From IMG/VR virus record IMGVR_UViG_3300046660_000513, positions 1-64,000 of that record: a stretch of 64,000 bases of DNA; one strand, written 5' to 3'. Source of the stretch: a virus. A model generated the notes under the pieces. It was given only the letters and a program-made list of their open reading frames with translations. It was not told where the DNA came from and made no database searches. Positions 50,047 through 56,734 of the stretch are shown here, in pieces (position 1 is the stretch's first letter; the number at the start of each line of letters is the position of its first letter). The position numbers and the translations under genes are program-made.

Positions 50047-50262
50047 TCAGTCCGACTGCCGGGCAATCGCCGCGTTTGCCCACATCATGACGCCCTCCAG
50101 ATGTGTCATCGCAAGCGCCTTCTCCCGCCCATCCGGCACGAGGAGGTTGAGCGCCACAGCAAGCGTCAGACATTGAGCCCTCACCTGCTCGTGCTGCTCC
50201 CTCCGGTCTTGCGTCGCCGTTGGGTGAAACGCGAACCTGTTCTCCAGCTCAACGGGATCCAT
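50047..50262 (-). CDS. Acb2/Tad1-type hairpin-domain protein
   Basis: 71 residues; ATG 50262 after GAGAGGAAATTGATC. The pattern ELENRFAFHPTATQDRREQH, helix VRAQCLTLAVALNLLVPDG and REKALAMTHLEGVMMWANAA matches the Acb2/Tad1 family, whose studied members bind and sequester cyclic oligonucleotide or cyclic ADP-ribose signals of CBASS and Thoeris. Length (70-95) fits. Coupled with the exonuclease gene upstream. Ligand here is not known. Confidence 0.85.
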   Translation of the reverse strand: MDPVELENRFAFHPTATQDRREQHEQVRAQCLTLAVALNLLVPDGREKALAMTHLEGVMMWANAAIARQSD

Positions 50263-50264
50263 GA

Positions 50265-50816
50265 TCAATTTCCTCTCTTCGCTTCCAGGTACATCAGGTA
50301 CTCGTGCACCCGACGGTTCCACCGGGCGTCTTCCAGCGCGTTGTGCTCCCCAGCCAGCTGCCCCGGCAGCTTCGGATTCCCGAGGCGTACGGCCTCCTGC
50401 TTGAGGTCACCCGTGTACATCGGAACACCCTCCGGCAGGTCGATCATCCGGCCCCACAGCTGAGCCAGCGCTACATGGTCATACGCGCTGTACCAACCGA
50501 ACAGCTGCGGAGAGGCGAACTGAGTGATGAACTTCCGGACGCCCTCCGCCAGATCCTTCTTGGACCCCAGGAACCCGCTGTCCGGGTGCTCCTCATCCCA
50601 CTCCAGCCCCCACATGAACACCCCGTTCCACCGCTTCAGCGGGAGCGAAGGCACCACATGCTCAAGCAGCCAGTCGTGCTTAGCTATTCGGTGCAGCGGG
50701 GCCTCTCGGTTGATGCCATAGAAGTGATGCCCGCCCTCGGAAACCAGGCCGATGCTGATCAGTTCGATGGTGGCCCCGTCCTCCAGGAACTCCGTGTCGA
50801 TGTAGAGGCGTGTCAT
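50265..50816 (-). CDS. DEDD-family 3'-5' exoribonuclease-like protein
   Basis: 183 residues; ATG overlaps the upstream stop (TGATG). Exo I LYIDTEFLEDGATIELISIG with D/E, Exo II GWYSAYDHVALAQLW, Exo III HNALEDARWN (HxxxxD). This is the pattern of the RNase AS/polyadenylate-specific 3' exoribonuclease group of actinobacteria and phages. Likely RNA or oligonucleotide turnover; a role in degrading signalling oligonucleotides is speculative. Confidence 0.87.
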   Translation of the reverse strand: MTRLYIDTEFLEDGATIELISIGLVSEGGHHFYGINREAPLHRIAKHDWLLEHVVPSLPLKRWNGVFMWGLEWDEEHPDSGFLGSKKDLAEGVRKFITQFASPQLFGWYSAYDHVALAQLWGRMIDLPEGVPMYTGDLKQEAVRLGNPKLPGQLAGEHNALEDARWNRRVHEYLMYLEAKRGN

Positions 50817-51004
50817 CAGATCCCCTCCAGATACGCGTCAAGGGCCTGCTCGCCTCCGCTGCGGAGAACGTGCAGACCCTGCTCTATGTCGGTCGGATAG
50901 GTGGCGGCGTACGCGGCGAACCAGACGTCATCGGCGGCCGGGCCCAGGTACCAGAGTGCCGCCGTGAGAATGGCATCCCGGAGAGCTGTCCGGGTGTTAT
51001 TCAT
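50816..51004 (-). CDS. Hypothetical helical protein, 62 residues
   Basis: ATG 51004 overlaps the end of the HNH gene; the longer frame to 51052 lies inside it. Sequence RTALRDAILTAALWYLGPAA then VWFAAYAATYPTDIEQGLHV; aromatic-rich helices. Its stop overlaps the exonuclease start. Function unknown. Confidence 0.7.
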   Translation of the reverse strand: MNNTRTALRDAILTAALWYLGPAADDVWFAAYAATYPTDIEQGLHVLRSGGEQALDAYLEGI

Positions 51005-51428
51005 CGGTCTTCTTGCGGGGTCCATAGCCGCCCGGCTTGCGTCGCAGCGCATTTCGGGTCTCCCGCCAAGCCGCCTTGTGCTCCTGACAGGGGGAGCAAG
51101 GGCACTTGTACCGCATCCATCCGGTGGTCGTACCGTGCGTGAAACCGGTCATCTCGTCACCGGTCTTGCGCTCATGGCACGGCTTGCAGAGCAGTTGGCA
51201 CTTAGCCAGCTCCGCAAGAACATCACCGCGCTTCAACGACATGTTGTCGCTGATCTCCATGGTCTTTTGCGCACGGTCAATGTGATCCACCTGAAGACGT
51301 TCGGTAGCACCGCAGCGCACGCACTTACCGCCCAGGTGGTCATATATCGCCTGACGACGCTTGTGGTAGTAGTCCCGGTGGTACCCCTGCGGGTCCGCCA
51401 GGTAGCGGGGGAGGGGATTGGTAGTCAC
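50997..51428 (-). CDS. HNH endonuclease
   Basis: 143 residues from GTG 51428, two bases after the 3' end of the tRNA gene, with no separate ribosome site. CVRCGATERLQVDHIDRAQK (HNH start with DH), CQLLCKPCHERKT (second zinc half with CxxCH), then a further CPCSPCQEH. Basic ends. A free-standing HNH next to a tRNA looks like a homing-type element; a packaging role is less likely so far from terL. Confidence 0.88.
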   Translation of the reverse strand: MTTNPLPRYLADPQGYHRDYYHKRRQAIYDHLGGKCVRCGATERLQVDHIDRAQKTMEISDNMSLKRGDVLAELAKCQLLCKPCHERKTGDEMTGFTHGTTTGWMRYKCPCSPCQEHKAAWRETRNALRRKPGGYGPRKKTDE

Positions 51429-51430
51429 GT

Positions 51431-51504
51431 GCCGCCGGTGGGATTCGAACCCACACTGACCGGGACTTGAATCCGGTGCCTTCTGCCAATTGGGCTACGG
51501 CGGC
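51431..51504 (-). tRNA. tRNA with CAA anticodon (leucine UUG reader)
   Basis: Full cloverleaf on the minus strand: acceptor GCCGCCG/CGGCGGC, D-arm GCC...GGC with AATTGGCAGAA, anticodon loop TTCAAGT (stem CCGGA/CCCGG, one A-C mismatch), short variable loop TCAGT, T-arm GTGGG-TTCGAAT-CCCAC, discriminator A. CCA is not encoded. A leucine tRNA normally has a long variable arm; this one is of short type, so aminoacylation identity is uncertain. Confidence 0.85.
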
Positions 51505-51546
51505 TGGTCCTGCAACAAACGTTGTGAGGTGGTGATTATGCCGGTC

Positions 51547-51575
51547 AGAGTACGGCTGAGGGGGACCGCCGTCAA
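51547..51575 (-). promoter_or_regulatory. Promoter of the tRNA-HNH unit
   Basis: On the minus strand TTGACG (51570-51575) and TACTCT (51547-51552), spacer 17. A sigma-70-type promoter without the 18-base repeat. Confidence 0.6.
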
Positions 51576-51587
51576 CAGTCCCCCTCT
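51558..51587 (-). terminator. Terminator of gene 51616
   Basis: GAGGGGGAC and GTCCCCCTC with a 12-base loop, overlapping the promoter at 51547. Confidence 0.8.
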
Positions 51588-51615
51588 AGCACCCGAACCC
51601 GAGAAGATCCTAGCA

Positions 51616-52437
51616 CTACTCCAGTTCAAGCCGCCCACCGGGGACCTCGGTCTGACCTACCATCGCCTGCCGACCGGCAACGGTTCCGTGGTCCCAGCCG
51701 TCGGTACTCCACTGACCGCCTGAACGGGCACTCCGGAGTTTGAGATCTTCGAACATCCGGGCAATCCGGGCTGCGGTGTCGACAAGAACGACCTGGTATC
51801 CCCGGCCTGCCTCCTGGACGGCATCCGCCCGCTTGAGCCGGATCCGCTCGGCTGCTTCTACGTAGAACGCCAGGCAGAACGACCTACGCCGCGCGCGGAT
51901 CTCGGAGTTGAGGTGCCGCACGAAGTCCTTGGGGTCTGCCCCGTCGTTCTTCATGGCTGTGATGAGGCGTTGGATGTGGGTGATGGACGGGTCTTGCCGG
52001 GTCTCCGCGATGTACTTGATGTTCGCGTTGACTTCTTGCAGCATCAGGGACGGGAGCAGCACCTTGAGAATTTCCATGGTCGACTCGGTGGCGTAGGCGA
52101 CGAGTTCCTCTTGCTCTCCCTTCTTTCCGTATGGGATGCGACGGGCGTATCCTCGGCCGCCCATGGCCTCCAGTACTTCGATGACGCCGTAGCCCCGGGT
52201 CGTGTTGAGGCCGTAGGACGTCGGGTAGGTGAAGGTGTGGATGACGATGTCTTCCCGCTGGTATTGCCCGTTGTGCGGGTTCAGCTTCGTGGCGTCGACC
52301 CGGTGTTTGTTCGCGAGCCGGTACACCCGGTCCATGGCGAGATCGCGCTCATCCTGCGACGTACCGGGGTCTTCGGCGAGACGGAGCAGGGATTCGATCT
52401 GTTCCCGGATGCGCTCGGGGCTCGTGTTCTTGGCCAT
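51616..52437 (-). CDS. DUF2786-family protein
   Basis: 273 residues; ATG after GAGGAACC. The N-terminus SPERIREQIESLLRLAEDPG then SQDERDLAMDRVYRLANKHRVD is DUF2786. The middle has IHTFTYPTSYGLNTTRGYGV and RYARRIPYGKK-like basic strands. The C-terminal half is helical with RSFCLAFYVEAAERIRLKRA. Common in Streptomyces and its plasmids and phages; role unknown. Confidence 0.85.
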   Translation of the reverse strand: MAKNTSPERIREQIESLLRLAEDPGTSQDERDLAMDRVYRLANKHRVDATKLNPHNGQYQREDIVIHTFTYPTSYGLNTTRGYGVIEVLEAMGGRGYARRIPYGKKGEQEELVAYATESTMEILKVLLPSLMLQEVNANIKYIAETRQDPSITHIQRLITAMKNDGADPKDFVRHLNSEIRARRRSFCLAFYVEAAERIRLKRADAVQEAGRGYQVVLVDTAARIARMFEDLKLRSARSGGQWSTDGWDHGTVAGRQAMVGQTEVPGGRLELE

Positions 52438-52525
52438 GGTTCCTCGGAAGTGATGGGGGTTAGTTACCCCAGAGTACCAGGATAGATAGATCTTGAAATA
52501 GGTGTTGTAGATCTTCCCGGGGGCG

Positions 52526-52543
52526 TGCTAGTGTAGATACATC
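52526..52543 (+). promoter_or_regulatory. Promoter repeat for genes 52577-54003
   Basis: TGCTAGTGTAGATACATC, with -35 TTGTAG at 52505-52510 and an 18-base spacer. Confidence 0.84.
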
Positions 52544-52576
52544 GCAAGACGGAGACACCAAACCGAGGAGACTTCC

Positions 52577-53071
52577 GTGGCCACCACCTTCGCCCCCAAG
52601 ATGATCAGCCCCAAGCAGTCCGCCTACATCGCCTCCCTCATCGAGTCGCGCACGGCGCCCCAGGGTCTGATCGGGCGATTCACGGAGGACATGACCGCGA
52701 CGTCGGCGTCGGACCTGATCGAGAAGCTCCTCAAGTGCCCGTGGAAGAACGACAAGCCCCAGGTCAAGAAGTCGCCGAAGGTCACGGAGATCGTTCCCGA
52801 GGGCTTCTACTGCCACGACGAGAAGTACTACAAGGTCCAGACCTCCAAGACCTCGGGCAAGCGCTACGCGAAGATCTGGACCGGCAAGAGCTGGAGCTAC
52901 AACGCGGGCGGGATCTACCAGCTGACCTTGGCCGACAAGATGACGGCTGAGCAGGCCAAGAAGTTCGGCAAGAAGACAGGCAACTGCATTTGCTGCGGCC
53001 GACTCCTTACCGTCAAGGCTTCGGTTGAAGCGGGAATTGGGCCCGTATGCGCTGAAAAGTACGGATTCTAA
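52577..53071 (+). CDS. DUF6011-type protein with C-terminal zinc motif
   Basis: 164 residues from GTG 52577 after GAGGAGACTTCC. N-terminal helices (SPKQSAYIASLIESRTAPQG), a basic linker (KNDKPQVKKSPKV), a beta region (GFYCHDEKYYKVQTSKTSGK), and the ending NCICCGRLLTVKASVEAGIG then PVCAEKYG, which I recognise as the DUF6011 cysteine motif found in phages. Role unknown, perhaps single-stranded nucleic-acid binding. Confidence 0.84.
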   Translation: MATTFAPKMISPKQSAYIASLIESRTAPQGLIGRFTEDMTATSASDLIEKLLKCPWKNDKPQVKKSPKVTEIVPEGFYCHDEKYYKVQTSKTSGKRYAKIWTGKSWSYNAGGIYQLTLADKMTAEQAKKFGKKTGNCICCGRLLTVKASVEAGIGPVCAEKYGF

Positions 53072-53087
53072 CCTAGATGTTCTATTC

Positions 53088-53111
53088 GGGAAGGGCTCTC
53101 GGGCCCTTCCC
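53088..53111 (+). terminator. Hairpin between genes 52577 and 53130
   Basis: GGGAAGGG and CCCTTCCC with an 8-base loop; it precedes a coding continuation, so read-through is expected. Confidence 0.68.
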
Positions 53112-53129
53112 ACCTTCATAGGAGACACC

Positions 53130-53405
53130 ATGCGTAAGCGCCTGTATGGGACCCGATTCACCACCGGCTGCGGCCACTCCTGGCGCCGCCGCTACCCGAA
53201 GTGGACGGTCCGCGACCTGGGTGGGGCCTCCACCGACTGCGCGGCCTGCGGAGAGCTGCTGATGATCCCGGCCGAACAGTTCGAGGGCCAGAACCCCGCC
53301 GCGTTCCCGGTAAACGTACACATGCCCCTGTTCCACCTGTACCTCCACCAGCAGGACGCGCGGTGGCCTGCCGACGGCGGGGGAACCGGCTTCGCGGAGT
53401 TCTGA
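53130..53405 (+). CDS. Zinc-finger-like protein, 91 residues
   Basis: ATG 53130 after AGGAGACACC. Begins MRKRLYGTRFTTGCGHSWRR, then TDCAACGELLM, and a His-rich region HMPLFHLYLHQQDARW. Cys-His ligands (CGH, CAAC) suggest zinc. Function unknown. Confidence 0.72.
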   Translation: MRKRLYGTRFTTGCGHSWRRRYPKWTVRDLGGASTDCAACGELLMIPAEQFEGQNPAAFPVNVHMPLFHLYLHQQDARWPADGGGTGFAEF

Positions 53406-53413
53406 TCCCAACT

Positions 53414-53435
53414 GGGGGCCTTCGGGCCCCCCTTT
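53414..53435 (+). terminator. Hairpin after gene 53130
   Basis: GGGGGCC and GGCCCCC around TTCG, followed by TTT. Confidence 0.75.
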
Positions 53436-53457
53436 CACCCATTTGAGAGGAAACCCC

Positions 53458-54003
53458 ATGGAAGACATGATCAACTGGCCAGGCACTCTGGACTACGAGG
53501 ACTCAGGGGAGGGCGGCCTGTTCGCCTGGATGATCGTGCCTGAGTTCATCAGTTCCGGCGAGGCGTACGGCGCCAACGTCTACGGCAACAACTGCCACGT
53601 GGACGTGGACGCGTACCTGTCCCGGCCCCGGGTCATGCTCAAGTCCCCCGACGTGTGCGTGAGTCCCGAGGGGCGCAAGGTATTCGAGCCGTACAACCAC
53701 CGGGACAGCTGGTTCAACCAGTCCATGAGGCTGGACCGAATGGTTCGGGAGTATCTGGGGGAGGACCGGGAGCGCGGGTTGCGGCAGGGTCTGATTCAGT
53801 CGCTCGGCGCGGACGACATCAGTGTTCCGATGCTGGCGTCCGTGTTCCTCGGGTCGACGGGCCAGAGCCTCTACAGCCACCGTCAGGGCGGTTACTTCGC
53901 GGTGACGAAGAACGATCTGACCCTGAACGGGAAGACGCTGTATAACGCGTTCCAGCAGGCGTTCGGCGTCGATCCGATCATCCTGACGTTTTTGGACACA
54001 TGA
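53458..54003 (+). CDS. Hypothetical protein, 181 residues
   Basis: ATG 53458 after GAGAGGAAACCCC. Acidic N-terminus and beta-rich core (LFAWMIVPEFISSGEAYGAN, VYGNNCHVDVDAYLSRPRVM), then helices with QSMRLDRMVREYLGEDRERG and C-terminal ILTFLDT. Function unknown. Confidence 0.74.
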   Translation: MEDMINWPGTLDYEDSGEGGLFAWMIVPEFISSGEAYGANVYGNNCHVDVDAYLSRPRVMLKSPDVCVSPEGRKVFEPYNHRDSWFNQSMRLDRMVREYLGEDRERGLRQGLIQSLGADDISVPMLASVFLGSTGQSLYSHRQGGYFAVTKNDLTLNGKTLYNAFQQAFGVDPIILTFLDT

Positions 54004-54009
54004 CCGTAC

Positions 54010-54042
54010 CGGGGAGGGGGCCATTTGCGGTTCCCCTCCCCG
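54010..54042 (+). terminator. Terminator of gene 53458
   Basis: CGGGGAGGGG and CCCCTCCCCG with a 13-base loop. Confidence 0.85.
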
Positions 54043-54044
54043 TT

Positions 54045-54062
54045 CGCTAGGGTAGATATAAC
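54045..54062 (+). promoter_or_regulatory. Promoter repeat for gene 54080
   Basis: CGCTAGGGTAGATATAAC, with -35 TTGCGG at 54025-54030 and a 17-base spacer. The -35 sits in the terminator loop. Confidence 0.83.
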
Positions 54063-54079
54063 CCAACCCGGAGATGATC

Positions 54080-55309
54080 ATGGCCGACTTTTCTAAGCAC
54101 CAAACCGAATCGGACATCAGGCAGGAGATGCGACGGCTCCAGTCGGACCGGATCCGGACGAAGAGGGCTCTCAAGGACGCGGCCCAGGGGATGCGAGCCC
54201 GTCCGGGCCTGGCTCCCCCGCAAAGCATGATGGACATGTTCCCCCACGCCACACACCCGTGGACGGCTGCCAAGTTTGTATCCGAGCTGGAACGCCGACA
54301 CTTCGGAGCGGTCGAGTGGCTCGAAAATGCCGGATGGGAGCCGGTCGCTGATGCCTTGCTCGGGGATGACGGGAAGATGCCCGAGGTTCCCATGACGGTG
54401 AGTTCCGTCCTCCAGTATCACCTTCAGATGACCGCGCAGGAGGTCGCAGTACACCGCCTGTGGGGGCGATACAAGGTCGTGTTCGATGTCCACCCCGGGC
54501 TCACCCGTCATCTGCGGTCGTCCAGCAGCGACAAGTTCCCGCCGATGGTGCTCCAGAGCCTGACCCACATCAACCCGGTGGTGTTCCTGGAAGAGCCGGT
54601 AAGCCTGCGGGACTCGGCAGGCAAACCGGTCCGGTTGATCGGCTGGTACGTCGCGGGCATGAGTGCGCGTAAGGGGTATATCGACACCACTGATCCGCGC
54701 GCGCAGTCGTTTCATCTGACCACCATCTCTGAGGTGCTGAGCCAGGACGAAAAGGAAGTGATCGACTGGGACCACTGCCGGATCACGCTGCCCGTCACGG
54801 GATCTGACGCCACGGTGGGCGAACTCATTGAGCAGGCCCTCGATGCGTTCCAGTGGGACCCCACAGTGTCCGGGCAGACCCAGGAATTGCAGCGACAGTT
54901 CATCTCGGACTTGCTGTACGTGGCCGTGCCGCACATGTTGTACCTCGTGTCCCAGGGGCTGGAGACCCAGCCGAAGCCGTTCCACACCCCGGCGGCACCG
55001 AAGAAAAACAGCTGGGAAAAGAAGCGAGGTGGCGGAAAGGTGATCCGGCAGCTGGTGGGGTTCCGTACGGGACCCGCGCTGGCGGCCATGGACCGTTGGG
55101 GGGACGACGTTTCAGAGAGCCGTGAACCCCGGGGGCTTCAGGGGCTGCGGAGGTCTCCTGTGGCGCATATGAGGCGGGCGCACTTTCACACGTTCCTGGC
55201 GGGTCCCCGGGATGCGCCGGAGCGCGAGAAGCGGGTGAAGTGGCTTCCTCCGATTCCGGTCAACGCGGAGGGTTCGCCTACGGAGACCGTGGCGGTGAAG
55301 ATCAAGTAG
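54080..55309 (+). CDS. Hypothetical protein, 409 residues
   Basis: ATG 54080, six bases after CCGGAG; an ATG two codons earlier has no room for the site. One of the larger unassigned proteins here. Basic helical start (DIRQEMRRLQSDRIRTKRAL), a middle with SELERRHFGAVEWLENAGWE and TVSSVLQYHLQMTAQEVAVH, and a C-terminal basic segment (APKKNSWEKKRGGG, GPRDAPEREKRVKW). I see no catalytic signature. Own promoter and terminator. Confidence 0.75.
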   Translation: MADFSKHQTESDIRQEMRRLQSDRIRTKRALKDAAQGMRARPGLAPPQSMMDMFPHATHPWTAAKFVSELERRHFGAVEWLENAGWEPVADALLGDDGKMPEVPMTVSSVLQYHLQMTAQEVAVHRLWGRYKVVFDVHPGLTRHLRSSSSDKFPPMVLQSLTHINPVVFLEEPVSLRDSAGKPVRLIGWYVAGMSARKGYIDTTDPRAQSFHLTTISEVLSQDEKEVIDWDHCRITLPVTGSDATVGELIEQALDAFQWDPTVSGQTQELQRQFISDLLYVAVPHMLYLVSQGLETQPKPFHTPAAPKKNSWEKKRGGGKVIRQLVGFRTGPALAAMDRWGDDVSESREPRGLQGLRRSPVAHMRRAHFHTFLAGPRDAPEREKRVKWLPPIPVNAEGSPTETVAVKIK

Positions 55310-55313
55310 GACT

Positions 55314-55344
55314 GGGGGAGGGGACACTTGATGTCCCCTCCCCC
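55314..55344 (+). terminator. Terminator of gene 54080
   Basis: GGGGGAGGGGACA and TGTCCCCTCCCCC, perfect 13-bp stem whose loop carries the -35 of the next promoter. Confidence 0.88.
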
Positions 55345-55347
55345 TAG

Positions 55348-55365
55348 TGTTAGGGTAGATACAAC
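55348..55365 (+). promoter_or_regulatory. Promoter repeat for gene 55390
   Basis: TGTTAGGGTAGATACAAC, with -35 TTGATG at 55328-55333 and a 17-base spacer. Confidence 0.84.
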
Positions 55366-55389
55366 GTAATCGACCGAGGAGACGGCCCC

Positions 55390-55635
55390 ATGACCGCACG
55401 TAAGACGGACTACTCCACCACCCGCCCGGACGGCATGGAGTTCATCTGTAACCGGTGGGTATTCGCTGGTGACAAGGGCTACCGCGTCAAGCCCAACGAC
55501 GACGGTCACGGCGACGACGGCACGTTCAACGTGTACTCGTACGCGCACACGCAGGAGCGAGTGGTCGGCACCTTCGGCATGAACTTGACAGAGGACGCGG
55601 CGCACGAACTGGCCGCGTCCCTCGCAAAGCGTTAG
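55390..55635 (+). CDS. Hypothetical protein, 81 residues
   Basis: ATG after GAGGAGACGGCCCC. Contains EFICNRWVFAGDKGYRVKPN, a GHGDDGTFNVYSYAHT strand pair and a helix LTEDAAHELAASLAKR. Function unknown. Confidence 0.75.
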   Translation: MTARKTDYSTTRPDGMEFICNRWVFAGDKGYRVKPNDDGHGDDGTFNVYSYAHTQERVVGTFGMNLTEDAAHELAASLAKR

Positions 55636-55643
55636 AGCCCGGA

Positions 55644-55689
55644 TACGCCGAAGGGGCGGAGAGTCGGAAGACTCCCGCCCCTTCGGCGT
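55644..55689. terminator. Bidirectional terminator between convergent genes
   Basis: ACGCCGAAGGGGCGG and its partner CCGCCCCTTCGGCGT. Confidence 0.88.
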
Positions 55690-55698
55690 GCATACGGC

Positions 55699-56232
55699 TT
55701 AGTAGTTGCCGTTGCTGAGGATCTCGCCGGTCTTGTCATACACCGTGACGAGACCGTTCTTGCTGTCCTTGCCCCGGCTGGTCTGCCAGTCGGTGAACGC
55801 ACTGGCAAGCAGCTTGCCGTCACTCCCGTGCGGGCCCATCAGACCGCCGCTGTAGTCGGTGTAAATGTCGGCGGTGTCCAGGATGTCGTTCTTCTTGTCG
55901 GCACCCTGGATCTTGGTGACGTGCTTCACGGCGGCCTGCTCGGTGGCGGTCCCGTTCTTGTTCACGTACGCCTTGAACGCCTGCACCGGGGTTTGTGCGG
56001 GCGCCGCGTCCTTGCCAGCGGTCAGGGTCGGCCGGGCGTTGTGGGAGGGAGCGGAGTCGTCTGACGTGCCCTTGCTGCCGTTGGAAGAAGCGGCGACCGC
56101 GACAACCCCGACTGCGACAAAGCCGATGAAGGCGTACAGGCAGCCCTTGCCCTTGCGCTTCTTCGGCTCCGGCTGCGGCGCGTACTGCGGCGCGGGGTAC
56201 TGGGGCGGCTGCTGCGGTTCCTGCTGAGACAT
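55699..56232 (-). CDS. Single-pass membrane-anchored protein, 177 residues
   Basis: ATG 56232 after AGGGGGAACC. Gln/Pro-rich cytoplasmic tail (SQQEPQQPPQYPAPQYAPQP), basic KKRKGKG stop, one transmembrane helix (CLYAFIGFVAVGVVAVAA, about 30-47), then an extracellular domain with TPVQAFKAYVNKNGTATEQA and a beta-rich end (GLVTVYDKTGEILS). Resembles Streptomyces envelope proteins; could alter the cell surface of the lysogen. Only leftward gene in the right-hand 11 kb. Confidence 0.8.
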   Translation of the reverse strand: MSQQEPQQPPQYPAPQYAPQPEPKKRKGKGCLYAFIGFVAVGVVAVAASSNGSKGTSDDSAPSHNARPTLTAGKDAAPAQTPVQAFKAYVNKNGTATEQAAVKHVTKIQGADKKNDILDTADIYTDYSGGLMGPHGSDGKLLASAFTDWQTSRGKDSKNGLVTVYDKTGEILSNGNY

Positions 56233-56318
56233 GCGGGGTTCCCCCTGAGGTGAGTTGGGGCCTGCGGGCGCATGGCGGCACAACAGGCGGAGAGCAGCAT
56301 ACGGTATTGACCGAGGCC

Positions 56319-56336
56319 GTTCAATCTACCCTCTCA
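56319..56336 (-). promoter_or_regulatory. Promoter repeat for gene 56232
   Basis: TGAGAGGGTAGATTGAAC on the minus strand; diverged in the 3' half. Confidence 0.6.
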
Positions 56337-56467
56337 CCCCGAGCCATTTGCAGGCCTATTTGCAGGACTTGTTGTAGGCTCCCGTAAACGTGATCGGTAA
56401 GCTACCGTGAACATCACCGAACACAATCAGGCCTCATATGCCGGACCTGTAGCACCTGTAGGGGATC

Positions 56468-56734
56468 ATGAGCCTCATAGACGATCTGGTGAGCATCGAA
56501 TCCCGGCGCGGTACCTATCCCGGGCCGCAGTGCACCGTCGCAAAGATCATGGGACAGATCAGCGAAGACGACCGCGCCCAGTTGTGCCGGGTCCTGGACA
56601 ACCCCGACGTCCCCGGGTCTGTCATCGCCGGGGCTCTTACCCGCAACGGGTATCCCGTCGCCGACAAAACGGTTCTGCGCCATCGCAAGCGTGGTACGTC
56701 CTCCGGCTGCCACTGCCCCAAGGAAGACGCGTGA
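56468..56734 (+). CDS. Hypothetical protein with helix-turn-helix-like region, first gene of the packaging block
   Basis: 88 residues; ATG after TAGGGGATC. Helices LIDDLVSIESRRG, VAKIMGQISEDDRAQLCRVL and VPGSVIAGALTRNGYPVADK then a basic RHRKRG and CHCPKEDA. Position before the phosphoesterase and terL and the helix-turn-helix-like fold would suit a small terminase or regulator; not proven. Stop overlaps the next GTG. Confidence 0.7.
   Translation: MSLIDDLVSIESRRGTYPGPQCTVAKIMGQISEDDRAQLCRVLDNPDVPGSVIAGALTRNGYPVADKTVLRHRKRGTSSGCHCPKEDA

Noticed and set aside
56407-56730. N-terminal extension of the phosphoesterase to 56407
   Set aside because: The extension overlaps gene 56468 in another frame and is arginine/proline-rich; the GTG at 56731 overlaps the preceding stop and is the natural start.
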